64,000 nt of DNA from Nectonema munidae. Lineage: Eukaryota; Nematomorpha; Nectonematoida; Nectonematidae. This document shows, one piece after another, positions 1-12,957 of the stretch. The position numbers were made by a program, and so were the translations under genes. Each line of letters starts with the position of its first letter. The stretch's first letter is position 1. Location of the stretch: positions 467,001 to 531,000 of the forward strand of contig JAUIRK010000077.1 of NCBI GenBank assembly GCA_030549495.1. Reading direction: 5' to 3'. Below the pieces are notes generated by a model. That model did no database searches and had not been told where the DNA came from. It saw only the letters and a program-made list of their open reading frames with translations.

Positions 1-288
1 TGGTCCATATGGAATAAGGAAGGTGTAACCTCGCATGAGGAAAAAATCACCTTTGAAAAATACACGAAGAAGAAGAAATACAGTTTAAGAATTATTAAAG
101 TGGTTGCGTGAGCATGAGCTGAATGGAAGATTTTCAGTTTTTTCAATTGCTCATGGAATTCAAGAGCGTGCCTTTATCCTCAAATTTTAAAGTGCTTTTA
201 ATAGGTGCAAACCTCGTTCACGCCCTTCGTCTTCAGGAACCTAATCCAGTGGGATTTCAAACAGCTTCAAAGAAGTGGAGAGCTTGAC

Positions 289-431
<143 letters not shown>

Positions 432-471
432 GTACAAATTAAATTCGTAAATAATAAGATAAGTTCGTAAA

Positions 472-512
472 TTGATGATGATGATGGAGATGATGACGAT
501 GATGATGATAAG
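472..512. repeat. Short interrupted GAT repeat
   Basis: A second, interrupted GAT/GAC tract about 40 bp beyond the main microsatellite. The two are separated by a unique spacer in which 'aagttcgtaaat'-like sequence occurs twice, suggesting a local duplication. Confidence 0.7.
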
Positions 513-1800
513 TACACATTTTTAATAAATTTTTGACATTTATAAAAAACAAAAGAATCGCAGTCATTAAAACTTTCTCTGCTTGACCTAAAATTTCAGT
601 ATACGATAACTTCAAAAGAAGATAACTACTCTGCATTTCAAGAAAGAAATTTTAGCCTATTTTTCAGCTTCTTATAAAAAAGAGTATAAGAGATCTTGGA
701 AATAAGGTAAGCATACTTGATGGAGAACTAGGTTCAAACAAAACGTACTTTCCCAGTCTACGGATAAGCACGTGATTGAAGGCTTGCAAGCCTGAGAACG
801 CCGGAAAACTTCAACTTCGCTCTTAAAAATAAATTATATAATCGTTTTTTCCAATTAATTTTATTATTATTATTTGAAAATTATTATTATGATCTCAAGA
901 AAAATCTTTTCAATCACTGAAGTTCATCTTTTCTGGCAATGATGTTGCTAATATGTTCCATGTTTATGATCAAAAAGTGCTCTAACTTTGAGGGCACAGT
1001 TGTGCAAGCAATACGTAAAACAACAAGACGTGAAATAGACGTGTGAATGGCACATTCATTATTTTACCAGATGAAATATCTTTAAAGTAAACACAAATCT
1101 TCTCTTTTTATTTCAAGCTCTTTGATGAAATCATAAGTTTTAGCCATATTTTAAAATGATAGCTTAAAAAATTCAGATTAATATAAAAATGAAATAATCT
1201 ATTTTTTAGTTAGTTTGTATATTCTCCAATATATAAGAACAATTTTTAAACTGTTAAAAATCTTGCCTAGTTTTGTTAAATTCTGAAATTATTACAAAAT
1301 CTAGATTACTTACAAAAAATGGACTATTGAAAAAGTTGATTTTTGTAAAAACGTTGTAAAATAAGACAATTAACGTGTTATGTTTCAAAAAATTTAAAAT
1401 TAAAACGTTAACTAAACTGATTTATACAGTTAGATTTGTCTAAACAAAAATAGCTTGGGACAAATAATTTTACTTAGTTCGGCCAATACGATTAAAAAAG
1501 CGCTATAACGCGGTCAGTGGGATTAAAAGTATAGGAAGGAATGTGGAGTCGCATCTTTGAGAAAGAGTCGGGCTGGCAGTCATATTAATCATTGCGACTC
1601 CTACCCTAAATTTTTAAATTGGTTGTATTTAAAAAAAACAGATATCGTACATAGACGCTTTCTTTAGCATCCAAAGGTTGCAAAACAGGCAAGGTAAAAA
1701 ATAGTTATCCTTTTGGCCTCCTAACGCTGTCTTTTTGGAAGTCAAAAAAAGGCCCAAAAATTAAATAAATTAAAGAATTAGCTTCTTTTATCACACAAAT
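513..1800. other. Gene-free AT-rich stretch
   Basis: I see no coding region, RNA gene or recognisable repeat here. Sequence is AT-rich with short homopolymers and frequent stops in all frames. Confidence 0.5.
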
Positions 1801-1805
1801 ACCTT

Positions 1806-2080
1806 GTAAAGAAGGGGTCCTCAAAGTGGTCAATATCCACCCCTTGGGGTCGATAAGTTTCCTAGAGGGCGATTATTACATAGACGTTGAAAGGGGTTCA
1901 GTTATGTTATGGAGAATCGATACTTCTAGGCTGGAAAAAACGAGATTGTCATGAAAGTTATGCATTATTAGTATATAAACAAATAAAAAGATATTATTTT
2001 ATAAATTATTATTTCAAAGGTACATAAAATTCTCTGGGGGCGAGAAAAAGAGAATAATCTATGAAAGTGTCGACGGGTTA
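1806..2080. mobile_element. Possible hAT-like MITE remnant
   Basis: The segment near 1810-1875 (gggtcctcaaagtggtc followed by ccccttggggtcg) resembles the terminal region of many hAT MITEs, whose ends pair a 'GGTCCTCAA' motif with a 'CCCC..GGGGTC' step. A weak G-rich partner (ctctgggggcg) lies near 2035. No clean TIR pair or 8-bp duplication is visible, so this is a tentative remnant. Confidence 0.25.
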
Positions 2081-5000
2081 CTTTTGAAAAAATAATTTAG
2101 AATAAATTTAGATTTTGAATGTTATTATTTTGGCTTAGATAAAAATGTTATAGGCATAATATGAAAATCTTTTTGTAAACAAATACAAACCAATATAACC
2201 AAAATTTATTAATTGTGTTGAAGAAAATCGATCAAAATATTAGGATTTGCAAAATGCTTTAATTTTGGGTTGCAAATTGCGTATAAGATTCAGGACATCT
2301 TTCAATGACTACTTAAAATCGACATTCACAAATAACCTTGAAATATGGTAGATGTCATCACGCTTTTAACATTATAGTTATAAATTGAAAACTTACTAGT
2401 GAGTAGGTATTAGAGAAGAAGACATTTATTTACAATATCAGAACGAATAAAAAAGGAATAGGGCTAGATATATACATACACCAAAGAGAACTACATATCA
2501 TTGATTCATAGTGAAAAGAATAAAAAAAAAGGCGCTTTGAAGAGCGGATAAAAGGACCTTAAGACCAGCTTGGTATTACCCAATAAGAGAGAAACATCAG
2601 AATGATCTGAGAAATAACAAAAATTATCGAACACTTTATATGGTATTGGAATGGAAGTCATGATTGACATAATAAAAACACCTAAGCTTTGCCGATGCAG
2701 AGGGGTCCAAATTTATGTTCACCATTCTGGTTACAGAACAACACGGGTCTTTGAAAGTTTAATAGCGTGAAGCACGATCTTTGTCACTCTCGAGAGGGTA
2801 CGTTGAATCAGCGGTGGGAGGGTGGGGATATAGGATAAAGGAGGGCAGTTACATAAATACGGTAAAACTGGTCTTGGACACAAGTTATTCTCATTCATTC
2901 AAGTTTGAAGTGTTAGGTGAAAATCGGTAGACGCGGTGCTGTTTACATATTCCGACTAGCAACGAAGTTTTATATATATGACACGATGATGTTTCTCGAA
3001 GGATTGAAGCCAATCTATACAGACAGCGTCAGAAAGAGTAGAGTTAAAGGACTGATCACAGGAGATAGAGTAGCTTGCAAAGTTTTGGGACTTTGTGTTT
3101 ATGGTTAAGCACAAATCATATGACCTTGTAATGGTGTGACAGTATTAATTTCCTGTTCTGCCCAGTTGTACATAGCGTTCTCTATAAATCTAAACCGCTA
3201 TAAATCGTGATCAAAACATTAGAGCTTGTTTTCACCAACCAATTAGAGTAGATTTTTCGCTCAAGATCTTAAATTGTGCCTCACCAGTACAAACCCTATA
3301 AACAAATCAGATCCTATATTAAAAACGAAGATTCATTTGTCGGGCACCCTGTAATATTATTTATTATTTAAAAAAATTGGCCGTCCAAAAATTTCAAACA
3401 TCGCCTAAAGACAACCATTCTTATATTTCATGTAAGACGCCATTCTTATATTTTTCATTTCACAAAATATGAACCTGAAATTATGAGTATACCACTCTAT
3501 AAGAGATATTGTATTTTAATCGTTCGCGGCATAACGTTTCTTCACCGTAATTCGGTTTTTACTTAATATTTTGAATAGGTGGTAGAAGTACTTATATGAA
3601 CAAATCTGGGGGAAAATTCTCAATATGAGCAATTTCGGAATGATATTATTAATATATCTCTATGTTTGAATATCTTCAGTATTCCTCGAGTACGGCTTAT
3701 ACAGATCGACTAAGCAATTATACAAATATTACTCATGCCTTCAAAGAATAAGTCTTCTCTTCTCTTTAAAGAGAAAGAAGGAAGATGAAAAGAACAAAGA
3801 AAGGTATGCATTGAACTTACCTAACTAAAATGTTTTATTTTCTTTGATATTGAGAGTGAAAAGTAATGAATGTGAATATAAATAAATGAAAAAGAATTAA
3901 ACCTCTTTCTGCATTGAACTAAACTTTTTGACGTAAAACAAGAGATCATCATCATGGGAAGAGGACAAAACAAAGTACTTGTGAAAAATAAAATTCCATG
4001 CTTCAAATCTTTTATCGCTGCCATTTTTGACAGAGCTATCACTGCCATTGCAACTACCAATCAAGTGTTCTAAAGAAATAAGAAAAAGGAATTGTATTAA
4101 AATAATAATGAGAATAGCATATATATCTATATATATTCCAGAAAATTTGCTATTCAGGCTAAACGTTTAGTTTTTTACTTGTTGAGCACTTAATATCAAA
4201 ATTACGTTATTTTTAATTTTATATAACAAAGATTTTGGATATTTTAAAAAAATTCCTATAAAAATACTTGAAACTCTGGAAAATAAATTCCTTGCTAAAA
4301 ATTTTTACTTTACAGGAACTTGTACAAACTTTTTCCGATATTTTCTAAATATACAATAAAATGTAATATATACCCTATTTACATATATTTTATAATATTG
4401 TTTAATTTTATACTTGGTATGACTTTAAAGAATAACATAAAAAATATTAATGTGCAATGATTGTACTATAAACAGTCAGAAAGTTAAAATCATTCACAAG
4501 AATATTTTGCTCATGTTCAATTATGATTTTAAATACAGTTGTCTGCCTCTAATCCGGCATTCACTACTGTGGACCTTCGTTAATACGGCACTTTGATTAT
4601 ACCCGAAATTTTTAATTTAGTAAAATTATTGAATAATTGATTCAATTAACACCTGAGCTTCTTGAAGGTTTAGAAAATAAAAATTTCATAAATGAAGAAC
4701 TAATTAGTCTTTATATCTTCCAAGAAAAACTAATTAGAGAAAGACATAAAAGAATAAGTTTAAAAGAAATGTTCAAAAATTGTATAAACAATAGAATCAG
4801 TACATCTAAAAATTAACTTACAAATTCTAATATGCAATATTTTTTTTGTTTTACTTTTAGTATTCAACTGATATGTGACATTGAAATTTAGTTGGATTAA
4901 AGTTTAAAGTGAAGGAAGGAAATTGAGTAAGCAAAGTGTGATTTTCTTATTAAAATAAGAATGACTAATCCAAAAAAATGACTAATTCGTAAACGACGAA

Positions 5001-5259
5001 GCCCAAGCATTCCGATTTAGTGATTATTGACGGTATCGTATTTTTTATTCCCATACGATTTACTGTACATAAAAAAGTGAAAAAGTATTCTTAGCTTTTT
5101 TCAATAAAGCATTTGAAGATTTTTGAACTGTAACGTAGATCATCACTGCATAGAAGCACTTTCTAGCAGAAAAAAAAGAAACGTTACCCTGGTAAATTTG
5201 TTATCTATTCATCATTTTTTGATCTAAAGAATTAAATCTTAATTCTCCTTTCCCTTTTA
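2081..5259. other. Gene-free stretch
   Basis: No supported gene. A 63-codon open frame at 2917-3108 uses a GTG start and has no recognisable domain. The zone 2740-2900 is less AT-rich than its surroundings. A sequence near 4545-4610 vaguely resembles pogo/Tigger terminal repeats but lacks a partner. Confidence 0.4.
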
Positions 5260-5398
5260 TTAACTCATTTAAAGACAAGCAAAGCAGACGATATCTAAAA
5301 AAAACACAGACGATTTATATTCAAAGTCATTGAAAAAAGCAGACGAAGATGACATTACTTATGTTCCAAAATAGGAACATTGGCCGTAAATGAGTTAA
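5260..5398. mobile_element. TTAA-type MITE, copy A
   Basis: A 139-bp palindrome-like element bounded by TTAA on both sides, with inverted ends of the form TTAACYCATTTA. It holds three spaced copies of a motif close to GCAGACGA (5284-5291, 5306-5313, 5339-5346) and a small hairpin with arms ttcc/ggaa near 5365-5376. TTAA target duplication and ends starting CCC/CYC are typical of piggyBac-superfamily nonautonomous elements. Four relatives occur in this window (15651, 15982, 19100, 43540). Confidence 0.8.
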
Positions 5399-5599
5399 AT
5401 CAGAATTATTTTTTATTAATTCAATTATTTTATAGTCTCAGCCTCCGATATAGATATGTCAGCAAAAAAGACAAATTTATATAATTGATATTTTCATTAA
5501 TTTATCGACTTCAAAGAGTTATTATTTGACAGTTAGTTTTAAACTTCGCGCTTATTTTCCAACCGATTTTTACCCTAGATGTTAGGAACTATGCCATGC

Positions 5600-5795
5600 A
5601 CTCAAGTAGGTTGGTTGGAGATATCAAAGCACTTTCAGCCGTAAGGCTATATGCTCTCATTATGCTTAAGATGGTTAATTACAGTTTTTGTGGATTTGTT
5701 TTTAGAGTTGGGAGTCCTGGGGATCAAACCCCTGAGCTTCAACTGCTAAGCTGAGAGGTACACCCTAACAACCATTGAGGCTCATTCTAGTAGGT
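5600..5795 (-). mobile_element. tRNA-headed SINE, copy 1
   Basis: On the minus strand the 5' part carries a box A-like sequence (gagcctcaatggtt, near 5785-5770) and a box B-like GGTTTGATCCCC (near 5733-5721), spaced about as in a tRNA-derived Pol III promoter. The 3' body (about 5605-5690) is shared with a second copy on the plus strand at 47558-47710, including ggttggttggagatatcaa and ctttcagccgtaagg. Shared head and body at two unlinked positions support a SINE family over a lone tRNA pseudogene. Confidence 0.6.
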
Positions 5796-6089
5796 TAAAA
5801 AGAGGTATTTCAAAATATAAAATAATCAAATTATTGAATTAAAATATATTTATTTAAAATCAAAAAATGAGTACGCGATTCATTGAATATTCTACTTATA
5901 AATTCAATCATTGAACAACAGACATGTTGAAAAAAGAGACATATAAAGTATTAGAGATACAGAAAATAAAAAATAAAATAAATAGAACTTTTTTAAACAT
6001 TCATTTGATAAGTTTTAAAAAAGCATGGTAATATATATATAAATATATATTAAGAGCTTATCAAAGCTCCGGAGGCATTCTATATGGCT

Positions 6090-7058
6090 CTATGGTGTCA
6101 CAAGCTATTTATATCTTGTATTTATATCTAATGATTGAGTATGTTGATCAATTCAATTTTCTAGGTCTTGTTGTTGATAATAAATTAAATTGGAATGCCC
6201 ATCACCAGTTTGTTGTTTCCAAATTGAATTCAGTTTTAGGTGAGTTGTTAAAAATATTTTCCCTCTTAAAATAAAACTTATTCTATATAAACTAATTCTA
6301 TATATTTTATTTCTTTCATTCATCAATTCTCTTTTATTATGCAAAATTACTGAAATTTAATGATCTTTATAAACATAGAGTTTCACTATTTATATGTAAA
6401 TATTTTAATAATTTTTACCTGATATTTTTTGTGATTGGTTTACTTATAAGTCTAATGCTGTATCATACTCTCTTAGAAATAGTTGTTCATTTGTAATGCC
6501 TAGATTTAGATTGCCCAAATCAAATTTTTGTTTGAGATTCAGAGCTTGTAAATTATAGAATACAGTACTTGCAAAAATTTTTGATCGTAAAGATTCATTG
6601 CCTATAGTTAAAATGAAATTTTTCTTAATGAATATAATATGAAATGTAATATTCATAATTGTTATTCTTGCTCATATTCATGAATGTATATATTTTGCAT
6701 TTTTTTATTAGCTGTGAATGACTATTTGCTTTACGTATCTATTAAAAATATTATTTTTGCTTTTATTAGTGAAAACATATATTAAGTATCTGGTTATTTG
6801 ATATGCATTTATTGTTTATCTCTTTACTAAATTTCTAATGTTTGAAAATTTATATTGTGTATCTACCTTTTTTTGAAATGTACTAGATGGTTGTGATTTA
6901 AGCGGTTCCTAGGAACTTTTTTTCAACCATTTATGCAAATATATGTTTTGTATTCTCATGTGTGCCATTTGATTTTTATTGTTTCGAGTATGTTTTATTG
7001 TTTTTGAAGTTATTTTCCCTTTTTATTTACATTTTTATAATAAAGGCTTCTTCTTCTT
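6090..7058 (+). mobile_element. CR1/Jockey-like LINE, 3' fragment
   Basis: The opening frame reads DQFNFLGLVVDNKLNWNAHH, matching the 'FKYLGVxxDxxLxWxxH' block that follows the RT catalytic core in CR1/Jockey-type LINEs. Coding continues with frame changes into FVMPRFRLPKSNFCLRFRAC then KLWN, the usual C-terminal 'R...G...WN.LP' block. After about 6650 comes an AT-rich 3' UTR, an AATAAA near 7040 and a terminal run of CTT units ending at 7058. Short tandem repeats at the 3' end are common in such LINEs. The copy is 5'-truncated and frame-shifted. Confidence 0.65.
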
Positions 7059-7439
7059 ATATTGTAAGATTTTAATTGGCAAATTCAGAAAACAGGAAAA
7101 CAATAAGAACAAAATAGAAAAAGAGGGAAAGAGGAATCTCTTTTATTGTATAACACTTAATACCTCGCGACAGAAAGAATATGAAAAATGGTAAAAAGCG
7201 ACTAAAGAAAGATTTTCCTATTGCTTCTTCTTCTTTGTTAACTACATCTTTTCCAACTTTTAAGTAGGTTCGATTTTTTGATCAGTTTCAAAATTTTAAT
7301 ATTTATATTAATTAGTTGAGTTTCTTTCCTAACCAATTTAGGTTAGGTTAGTAATGCAGATAAAAGTCGAATAATTATATGCAAGATATTTTTTGTAAAT
7401 ATTTAAATAAAAACCTAGTATATAAATATTAAAAAAGAA
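7059..7439. other. Gene-free spacer
   Basis: AT-rich spacer between two LINE fragments of different families. I see no gene or clear repeat. Confidence 0.4.
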
Positions 7440-8530
7440 TGAATTCAACACATCTTCTATCACACTAGAACCAAGCAACAAGACCACTTATCAATATTTA
7501 ATCAGCCAATCCAAAATATTTTAGAATCACTTTTTATTAACACTCAATGTAATGAAACCTAAAGTAAAACATTGTGAGAATTGCCTCAAACATGGCTACA
7601 CATCCTCAAAATGCCACGCTACTCAATGAAATTGCGCACACTGCAATCACCAAGGACACACAACACTTTGGTGCACCTTACTGAACGACACAAGTAAGAT
7701 TTGTTGCATCAACTGCAAACAACTTAGCTACATCTAAACTCTATTCCTTCTACATAAACCACAAAGAATTCAATACTACTAAACATAATCCCACATTAGC
7801 CAATTATCCTAGCCATACTTTATATTAACCTAAATCTTTCAAAAACGGCCTGGGATAACCTCCATAATATCCTCTACTCACATACTTACGATATAATATC
7901 TATCAATGAACCCTACATCTACATTCCACACCAAATTTTTAACTATAAATTAATACACATACCTCCATTAACAGATTACTCTGCCTGCATACTAATAAAA
8001 AATTCAATTCAAAATTCACCACTATTCCATTACTCTAACTCAAATTTCGTATTTAATTTAGTACCATCATGTTCTAAACCCTTACCTTTTTACTCTCTTT
8101 ACTCTCAACCTTCACTTACACATCCCATATCAAACAATTTTGAACTATCTCTCAGAAAAATCAAACAAAGCCTCAACAATAACTGTAATATAGTCGTTTC
8201 CAATGACCTAAATTCAAGATCCTACATTTGGAACTCAAAACAAAATACACCCGGGTTGCAAACACTTGAATTCTTAACCTCCAACAACCTCACAGTGATC
8301 GACGATAATAAAACACCTACTTTCAGAAGACACCATTTAAACAATATCTACCAATCAGATATCGAACTAATCGTTACCTGTAATGAAAAATCGAATATCA
8401 TTCTCAACTAGCAAATATCAGATACTCCATCAGCATTCGACCAAAAATATATTAGATGACAAATTGACCTTATAAGTAAATATTCTAATAATACCAGCTC
8501 CAAACATGATAAAAAAAATTTTGGACCTCT
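7440..8530 (+). mobile_element. Decayed I/R1-type LINE (ORF1 end plus endonuclease)
   Basis: Translation gives zinc knuckles (KHCENCLKHGYTSSKC, NCAHCNHQGH, then CCINC) followed by an APE-type endonuclease start, HINLNLSKTAWDNLHNILYS, and further blocks NEPY, YSAC, NDLNSRSYIW and SDTPSA. Each block aligns in order with the better-preserved LINE at 26875-30785, so this is an older member of the same lineage. It has several stops and frame changes and ends before the RT domain. The sense strand shows the same shortage of G as the main copy. Confidence 0.8.
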
Positions 8531-9059
8531 TTCTTCTACAATCTTTAATCCAGACTAGGCAACACTACACTCGCTTCAGACTCCACTGAAAAACTTGAAG
8601 AGGAACTATTGAGGAGGTGAGGATGAAATATATAGTAAGCTTTCTTTAAATATTTAATGGAAATGAAGTCAAGGCTGTTAGAAGAGTTAGTTTTCATTAA
8701 ATGTATATTCTTGTTTAGCTCTTTGATTGTGATTTCAGGATATGAGTGGTGTTATTTAGTAGCTATCAGTGGGAGGGACAAGATAGGTCTCTAACCCCCC
8801 CCCCCCCCCTATTCTAAATTTTTCAAATTAATAATATTCCTAAAAGAATTAGTAACATTTCACAAAAAATAACCCTAATTTTGTAAATTTACAGAAATCT
8901 TAGAAAATTCCAAACTTTTCTACAGGTGACAGATGAAGAAAATATTAATATACTTGAGATATGATATAGAGATTTTGGAAACATGTTGTTTATGTTTTTT
9001 TCTTAGCCCCTCTTAAATAATTTTTTGGGTAAGTGGCTGGTTATGCTTTTGTCTGCAGT
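8531..9059. other. Spacer with poly-C tract
   Basis: No gene recognised. It contains a 15-base C run at 8795-8809. Part of the right side may be the eroded continuation of the minus-strand LINE fragment that follows. Confidence 0.4.
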
Positions 9060-9810
9060 TTAATATTGTAAGTCTGATCGGTGTTGGCGAGAAATAGAGT
9101 GCTGAGGTAAGCGTGGTTGATGTATGTTGAATCTTAATTGTTTGAAAAAAGATAAAGGTTTTGTTTTATGGCTTTCTTGATTATTAAGTATTGAGGAAAA
9201 TTAATGTTAATGCTGCTGTGAGAGTTTGTTTTCTTAGATATTTCAGAGATTTACATAATTCTTGCTTGAGGTTGTAGGTACGGTTTTGAAATTGGTGTGT
9301 TGTTTTTAGGAAGTTAGTTTGATCGAGACGCAGCGTGAATGCTATTAATTTGTTAAGTTGAAGAGCAGATAGCTCGAGATTACTGATTGTATCCGTAGTA
9401 AATTTGCTCCTGTCTAACATAGAATTAAGAGTTCGCAAAGTTCGGGGCCATAATTAGGGTTAGGGATTTTTTAGTGTTTTGTGATGAGGTTGAATTTAAA
9501 TGTTATGTATGAGTAGTATAAGGCGGATGAGATGTCTGAGATGCGCCATATGGTAATTATGTTTGTCATTTTGTTGGAAATGATGGTATAATCGTTGTAT
9601 GATTGATGGACACTGTTTAGATGCACTTGTCTATCAATATCAACTATTGTAAGATTGTGATTTGCTAGAAATTCAAGTGGGAGTGAGCCTAGTATATTTG
9701 TTTTCTAGTTTCTAGCATATAGGTCGGTGGATGTAACTATGTGGTGGCTTTTGATTATGTTATGTTTAATATGTGTAAGGTTGTTAGGATTGGGGTGAAT
9801 AGAGGTTTAA
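9060..9810 (-). mobile_element. Decayed I/R1-type LINE fragment, inverted
   Basis: Minus-strand translation gives STDLYARN, then LPLEFLANHNLTIVDIDRQ, SDISSA and YGPELCELL. These follow the order of the endonuclease C-terminus and the linker to RT in the main LINE (STDCNARS, NFLCSNNLYLADKS, SDIPSASDH, WTPELNAIK). The longest open stretch is 9184-9438. It is a relative of the 7440-8530 fragment but in the opposite orientation, leaving the two as an inverted pair about 0.5 kb apart. It is broken by stops and frame changes. Confidence 0.65.
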
Positions 9811-10119
9811 AAATAAAATTTAAAGCAAAACTAATTAACTATAGATTTTTAACTGATAAATAATAAAATTATGTCTTAATTGAAAAAAAAATCAGTTAAT
9901 AATTAAGTTTTATGAACTTGTTCCAAAAATCGAACGTTGGCAAATAAAAGGTCTCAAAGTTCCAACTTTATTGGTGAGAACTTTGAGCAAACTTATGAAG
10001 TAATTATAAACGAGACTCAATGATGTGGAGAAATTTTATCAGACTCACCTGAATGCTCATAAACTGTTAAAAGAAAAAATAATTAAAAAAAAATGGAAAT
10101 GCCTTTTCAGAAACAAAAG

Positions 10120-10640
10120 TATATATATGTAAGGCTTTGTTGTTCACCAAAGGAGTATTTTTACTAGAAAAATTAACACCTATCCATCCAGCAGAGACGG
10201 TATCTTCCACAAAAGGTAAAATCTTGTCATCTGTTGAAGAACAACTTAAGAAAATTACTTTAAATCTACTACATTGACTGGAGAAAATACTATAAAATAA
10301 CCCGTAATTGATTTTGAAAAGGCTCTGTGGAAAACTCTTTTAGAAGTTTTATAAAATTAAAGGGATGTCATTTTCAGTTAACCCAATTAAAAATGTTTCT
10401 GAATTGGGACTTAAAAATGCTACATGGAGGATAACTTTACAAAAAAATACATAAAAAACGTATTGTTTTTCCTTTTCTATCATCTGAACACATTACACTA
10501 ATCTTTAATTCTCTAAAAAAATCAAGCATCATCAAGCTCATCACGAGTTATTTTAAAAAGCATGGATAAGCAGAAATGTATGGACATCAGATACCTGATC
10601 TGTTGTTTATCGAACATAATTTGTTTTCTGAAATTAAACG
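10120..10640 (+). mobile_element. Mutator-like (MULE) transposase relic
   Basis: Three-frame translation gives VIDFEKALWKTLLEVL, LKGCHFQLTQ, ELGLKN and LFLS-type blocks followed by ITLIFNSLKKSSIIKLI. This order matches the 'DFExA...GCxFH..Q...GL...LP...I...F..L' region of MULE transposases found in many animal genomes. It is heavily decayed, with several frame changes and stops, and no terminal repeats are visible. The assignment rests on motif order alone. Confidence 0.45.
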
Positions 10641-12515
10641 AACTTGTATGTTCAAAAATTGAGATTCATTGCACAGAAAATTCTCGTTATTATTTATATA
10701 ATTTTTAAACTCCGTTTTTTCATACTAAATTTGAAACATATAGAATATTCTTTTTAAATCTTGAGTTTCTAACATTTCTTGTATTTGTAAAATTTGAAAT
10801 AACTTTGGAAAATATAAACTTGAAACAATGATTTCACAAGGATTCTCCGTTTTTTTGAATTTATATTGATTTTTTCATTTTTTGAATGTCAGTTGAATAT
10901 CTGAATATGAATCATTACAAAATGGTGTGGCAGCATCTAATGCATAACTCGTGGTATTGGAATTGAGTACCAGAATTTAATTATAGGTTTGTAGAATTTA
11001 ATGCTGTTTTTAGCATTTAGTGAAGCATGAGATATAAAATCATCAGAAGGTTGGAGATAATTCAACAGATTATTTGTGTTTGAGATTTGACCTCAGCACA
11101 GGGTCGTTCAAGTGTATGGGGAGAGGTACTCGTGATGGTATCTTGTATGTGATTGGCTTCCATAGTTATTGTAAGTCAAAAGAAACAAATCAAATGGAGG
11201 AAAAAACAAGGAAATGTTTTATTGCAGGTGTGATTATTAGGTTATTAGATTGGTTTATATGTGTGGGTAAGATGTCTATGTTATGTATAAAAAATAAAAT
11301 TAAAAGAAAAATATTCTTACGGCGTTAGCAGCTATTAAAATAATCAAGAACTATGATTAAAAAGAAGAGTTCGATACCGCATCAAGCCCGCTTTTTGCAT
11401 AGTTCGATAGAAGTGGCGCACATGTGCCTTTCCGATGAAAATACCCCACCGTACCTTTACTCAATATTGAAAAAGAATACTCTATATATAGATAATAATT
11501 AATTCAGATTTTCATAAAAAATATTGCAAAAAGACATGGTAAAAAAATTAAATAGTGCTCTTTAACTAATCCGAGCACTATTGGTTTCCCTTGTTTATCC
11601 TTTCTTTCGTTTACTAATTAAAGAGACAGCTTTGAACTATATATCTCAATTTAGACCTATAATGTTTTTTTCTACTTTCTCTTTTTCATTCCAATCTTTA
11701 TCCAGGTTCTTTGCTTTTCTCACACCCATATGGTTGGACTATATTGATAATAATTGAAAAGCATAAAAAAACTTAACAGAAATAATTTTTTGGAAAAAAG
11801 TTCGATTTTTACCAGTCAAAAAGAAGTGCAACTGTGCAAGCATTGTTGTTATTGTATTTAAAAAATATTTTAAATTTGAATAATATTTTCAGTGAGAATT
11901 TTACCCTCAATCAAAATTTTAATTGATCATAAAACATGCAGAATTTGTTTTTTTTTTGCAAAATGTCAAACTTGATACATAATTTCGCTTATTCTTTCAC
12001 CCTAATTGTCAAAACTAATTCCTGAAATGAAATAAGCTCCTTAATTGAAATACATCAAATAACCGTAGTATATTCCGTGTGGTCTTGATTTTTATTGTGA
12101 TCAGAATTTTTTCACCTAATTTGTATTAGTTGAAAGATATCGTAGAAGCTTAAATAAACTGCCTATTTTTTGAAGTAAAAGGTTAATAATAATGACTTAT
12201 AATTGTGTTATCCAACAATATAATCGTAATTTATCCAAAAAAAGGATCGTTTATGAAGATTATAGATGGCGTTAATTCTAATGTTTTTTGTAAAGATTAT
12301 TTGACAGAAATGACCATCTTTGTTTTGTTTCATCTTTAAGTCCAATAAAAAAATACATATTTTTTATATAGGTTTGATATATTTAATTTTGAATACAATG
12401 AGTTTGTAGATTTGCTTGCCATAAAAGCCCTGCTCCGTCCTTCTAAGGTTAATCAACCATAAAAAACGATCGTTGAACTGTCCATTATATATAAAGAATT
12501 TGAATATAGTGAAAT
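10641..12515. other. Gene-free stretch
   Basis: No supported gene. An 84-codon open frame at 11074-11328 has no recognisable domain, and its surroundings show no splice or coding signal that I can defend. The rest is AT-rich. Confidence 0.4.
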
Positions 12516-12523
12516 CATTAGAT

Positions 12524-12949
12524 CAGTGGTTCCCAACCGGGGGTCCATGGACCCCACTTCAAACTACTTATGCTGAATCTCCTTTAGTATACTTCTATTT
12601 TCCAAATCAATATAAATATATATATTTAGAGCTTTTTTAAAAAAATATTTTCTTCCCTTTTTTAAAGTTTCATATTTTGAATGTTTATATATCCTTTTTA
12701 TTAGTTACAATATTTTTGAAAAATTTATATTTTAATTGGAAAAAAATTTTATTCACATTTTATGTCAGGCTTTACGATTTCTCTGATTTCATATGAATAA
12801 GCATACAAATTAATCAGATGACTACAATCATTTTTTGCATAAAAATCTTTGATTAATTTTGTTGGCTCAAACTATTCAGTTGTAGGGGTCCACAGGTAAA
12901 AAAGTGACTGAAAAAGGGGGAATGGGATAAAAAAGAATGGGAACCACTG
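12524..12949. mobile_element. hAT MITE with perfect 8-bp TSD
   Basis: A 426-bp nonautonomous element starting CAGTGGTTCCCAACC and ending GGGAACCACTG, flanked by identical 8-bp target duplications CATTAGAT at 12516-12523 and 12950-12957. Ends of the CAGTGGTTCYCAACC type and an 8-bp duplication define the hAT superfamily. The interior is AT-rich and noncoding apart from a 'ggggtcca' step near each end. Perfect duplications indicate a fairly recent insertion. Confidence 0.92.
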
Positions 12950-12957
12950 CATTAGAT

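Noticed and set aside
2917-3108. 63-codon frame in a less AT-rich zone
   Set aside because: Starts with GTG, has no domain and no supporting context.
4541-4620. Possible pogo/Tigger terminal repeat
   Set aside because: Resembles such ends (taatccggcattc, taatacggcac), but I found no inverted partner, TA duplication or transposase nearby.
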